Source of the DNA: an uncultured Ruminococcus sp.
Lineage (GTDB): Bacteria; Bacillota; Clostridia; Oscillospirales; Ruminococcaceae
Length of the DNA: 14,194 nucleotides
Reading direction: 5' to 3'
NCBI GenBank assembly: GCA_947173865.1
Contig: CAMWGS010000024.1
Span: 1-14,194, forward strand
A program made the translations under genes and the position numbers. Below, piece by piece: positions 13,195 through 14,194 of this stretch. The notes beneath the pieces are model-generated. The model was not told the origin of the DNA and did not search any database. It saw only the letters and a program-made list of their open reading frames with translations. Each line of letters starts with the position of its first letter. Positions within the stretch are counted from its first letter, which is position 1.

Positions 13195-13968
13195 ATGAAA
13201 AAGAAAAATCTTTCAGCAATTATTGTCTGTTTGTTATCGGCAGTGTGCATATTGCTGACCATTGCATTACCTATAAGAATTGCAGGATTTGACAGCAAGA
13301 AAACATTGATAGTATATTTTTCACGAGTCGGAAACACTGATTTCAGTGACGACGTTGATGCAGTATCTTCCGCATCTCTCAGAAGAAAAGACGGAGTACT
13401 TTACGGCAACTGTGAAATACTTGCAGAAAAATTAAGTAACTTATCAGGTGCGGACGTTTTTTCAGTTACAGTTTCAGAAAATTATCCTGAAAGTTATGAA
13501 GAAACTGTAAACCGTGCAAGTCATGAACAGTCAGACAATACAAGACCGAAGCTTACAAGCCACATTGACAATATGGACAGCTATGATAATATAATTGTTG
13601 TTTATCCTGTATGGTGGAATACAATGCCAATACCTATGTTTTCATTCTTTGAGGAGTATGATTTTTCAGGTAAAAATATTTATCCCGTTGCCACACATAA
13701 AGGAAGTTTTCTCGGAGACAGTGTAAACGATATAAAGGAGTTATGTTCTGAATCAGAAGTCCGTAAAGGTATACCGATAAGTGGTGGAAGCGTTGATTTT
13801 GTCGGAATAATGCCGTTTGTTATGGTGGCAGGCTGGGTTATGCTGGCTATTGGAACGTTGCTGAATAATCGGTTCAAATCAAAAACGGCAAAAGTCTTAC
13901 TGACTGACATGATACCGATTTTGGGAATAATTATGAATGTACTTTGTATTGTACGGATATTGATTTAG
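13195..13968 (+). CDS. Membrane-anchored flavodoxin with three predicted TM helices
   Basis: A 257-aa protein. An N-terminal KKK is followed by TM1 (about 6-26). The flavodoxin domain (36-195) has a near-canonical phosphate loop YFSRVGNT (41-48), then DAVSSAS, and the aromatic loop VYPVWWNTMP (136-145). TM2 (202-224), a basic loop NNRFKSKTAK (224-233) and TM3 (234-256) complete it. With the positive-inside rule, the N-terminus and the basic loop are cytoplasmic, placing the flavodoxin domain outside. ATG 13195 follows GAGGCGG, 15 bases after the previous stop. It may pass electrons between the lipoprotein flavodoxins and a membrane partner such as the next gene. It could instead be mis-assigned in topology, but the charge pattern is consistent. 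Confidence 0.88.
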   Translation: MKKKNLSAIIVCLLSAVCILLTIALPIRIAGFDSKKTLIVYFSRVGNTDFSDDVDAVSSASLRRKDGVLYGNCEILAEKLSNLSGADVFSVTVSENYPESYEETVNRASHEQSDNTRPKLTSHIDNMDSYDNIIVVYPVWWNTMPIPMFSFFEEYDFSGKNIYPVATHKGSFLGDSVNDIKELCSESEVRKGIPISGGSVDFVGIMPFVMVAGWVMLAIGTLLNNRFKSKTAKVLLTDMIPILGIIMNVLCIVRILI

Positions 13969-14000
13969 TATTTTAAAATTAAGAATAAAGGGGTGAAAAA

Positions 14001-14194
14001 TTGTCAAAAAAGTTTATTTTTAAAGTTGTTTTAGATATACTTATGCTTATGGCAATGCCTGTTTTGATGGCATATATGCTTGCTGGTGAGGTTATCCACG
14101 AATGGCTCGGAACAGGTATTTTTGTTTTATTTATTCTGCATCATATTTTAAATTTTCAGTGGATAAAAAATATTTTTCGTGGTAAGTATACGGC
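14001..14194 (+). CDS. DUF4405-like membrane protein, partial at the right edge
   Basis: Starts with TTG 14001, preceded by AAAGGGGTG (13987-13995); no ATG fits as well. The visible 64 residues hold two hydrophobic helices (about 8-28 and 38-52), with His33 in VIHEWLG and His47/His48 in LHHILN at the helix ends. This arrangement matches what I recall of DUF4405 proteins, whose histidines could ligate haem as in small cytochrome-b-like proteins; that role is not established. It lies 32 bases after the membrane flavodoxin with no promoter or terminator between, so it belongs to the same operon. The reading frame is open at the window end. Confidence 0.7.
   Translation, partial: MSKKFIFKVVLDILMLMAMPVLMAYMLAGEVIHEWLGTGIFVLFILHHILNFQWIKNIFRGKYT

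Noticed and set aside
1..14194. CRISPR array, tRNA, rRNA, insertion sequence or phage genes
   Set aside because: No regularly spaced repeats, no cloverleaf or rRNA-like segments, and no transposase, integrase or phage structural motifs were seen on either strand.

Overview
The window looks like an accessory redox and esterase region from an AT-rich, low-GC Gram-positive gut or rumen bacterium. A Ruminococcus-like Oscillospiraceae is the best guess. The support is strong GGAGG-type ribosome sites, lipoprotein signal peptides, families typical of Clostridia, and above all three copies of a dockerin-like module ending in FDLCLM[KR]. Genus and species cannot be settled from the sequence alone.

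Layout, left to right. A LysR regulator (201-1049, minus) diverges from a plus-strand operon: a 79-aa helical protein, a Cys-nucleophile alpha/beta hydrolase, and a lipoprotein joining a dockerin-like module, a flavodoxin and a cyclophilin-like domain (2450-3605, reading frame broken just after the start). A bidirectional terminator (3717-3753) separates it from a converging minus-strand operon made of a flavin/iron-sulfur NADPH-type reductase (5784-6326) and a 670-aa lipoprotein with two different esterase domains around a dockerin-like module. The reductase operon and an aldo-keto reductase gene (6562-7449) diverge from a compact region with two promoters and a terminator-like hairpin in the reductase leader. 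Next come a terminator, a dockerin-like esterase interrupted by two in-frame TAA codons (7509-8480), a second LysR regulator (8577-9491), and a short-chain dehydrogenase behind a textbook MerR-type 19-bp-spacer promoter. The last operon starts at 10580 with an aldo-keto reductase split by a TAG. It continues with two flavodoxin lipoproteins, a membrane-anchored flavodoxin, and the start of a DUF4405-like membrane protein that runs off the right edge.

How the genes may work together (inference). NAD(P)H-dependent reductases act in the cytoplasm, while four flavodoxin-domain proteins appear to be exported, three by lipoprotein signals and one by a membrane anchor whose topology puts the domain outside. 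A membrane protein with conserved-looking histidines follows them. This suggests an extracytoplasmic flavin redox module, co-located with surface esterases that could process plant acyl esters or aromatics. Three promoters share a TTGA(A/G)ACTTCTC-like -35 element and may be co-regulated.

Four genes carry lesions: two single-base frameshifts at homopolymers, and three in-frame stops in two genes. Coding quality persists on both sides of each, so they are either very recent decay or sequence errors. This is the main caveat for any reading of the region.
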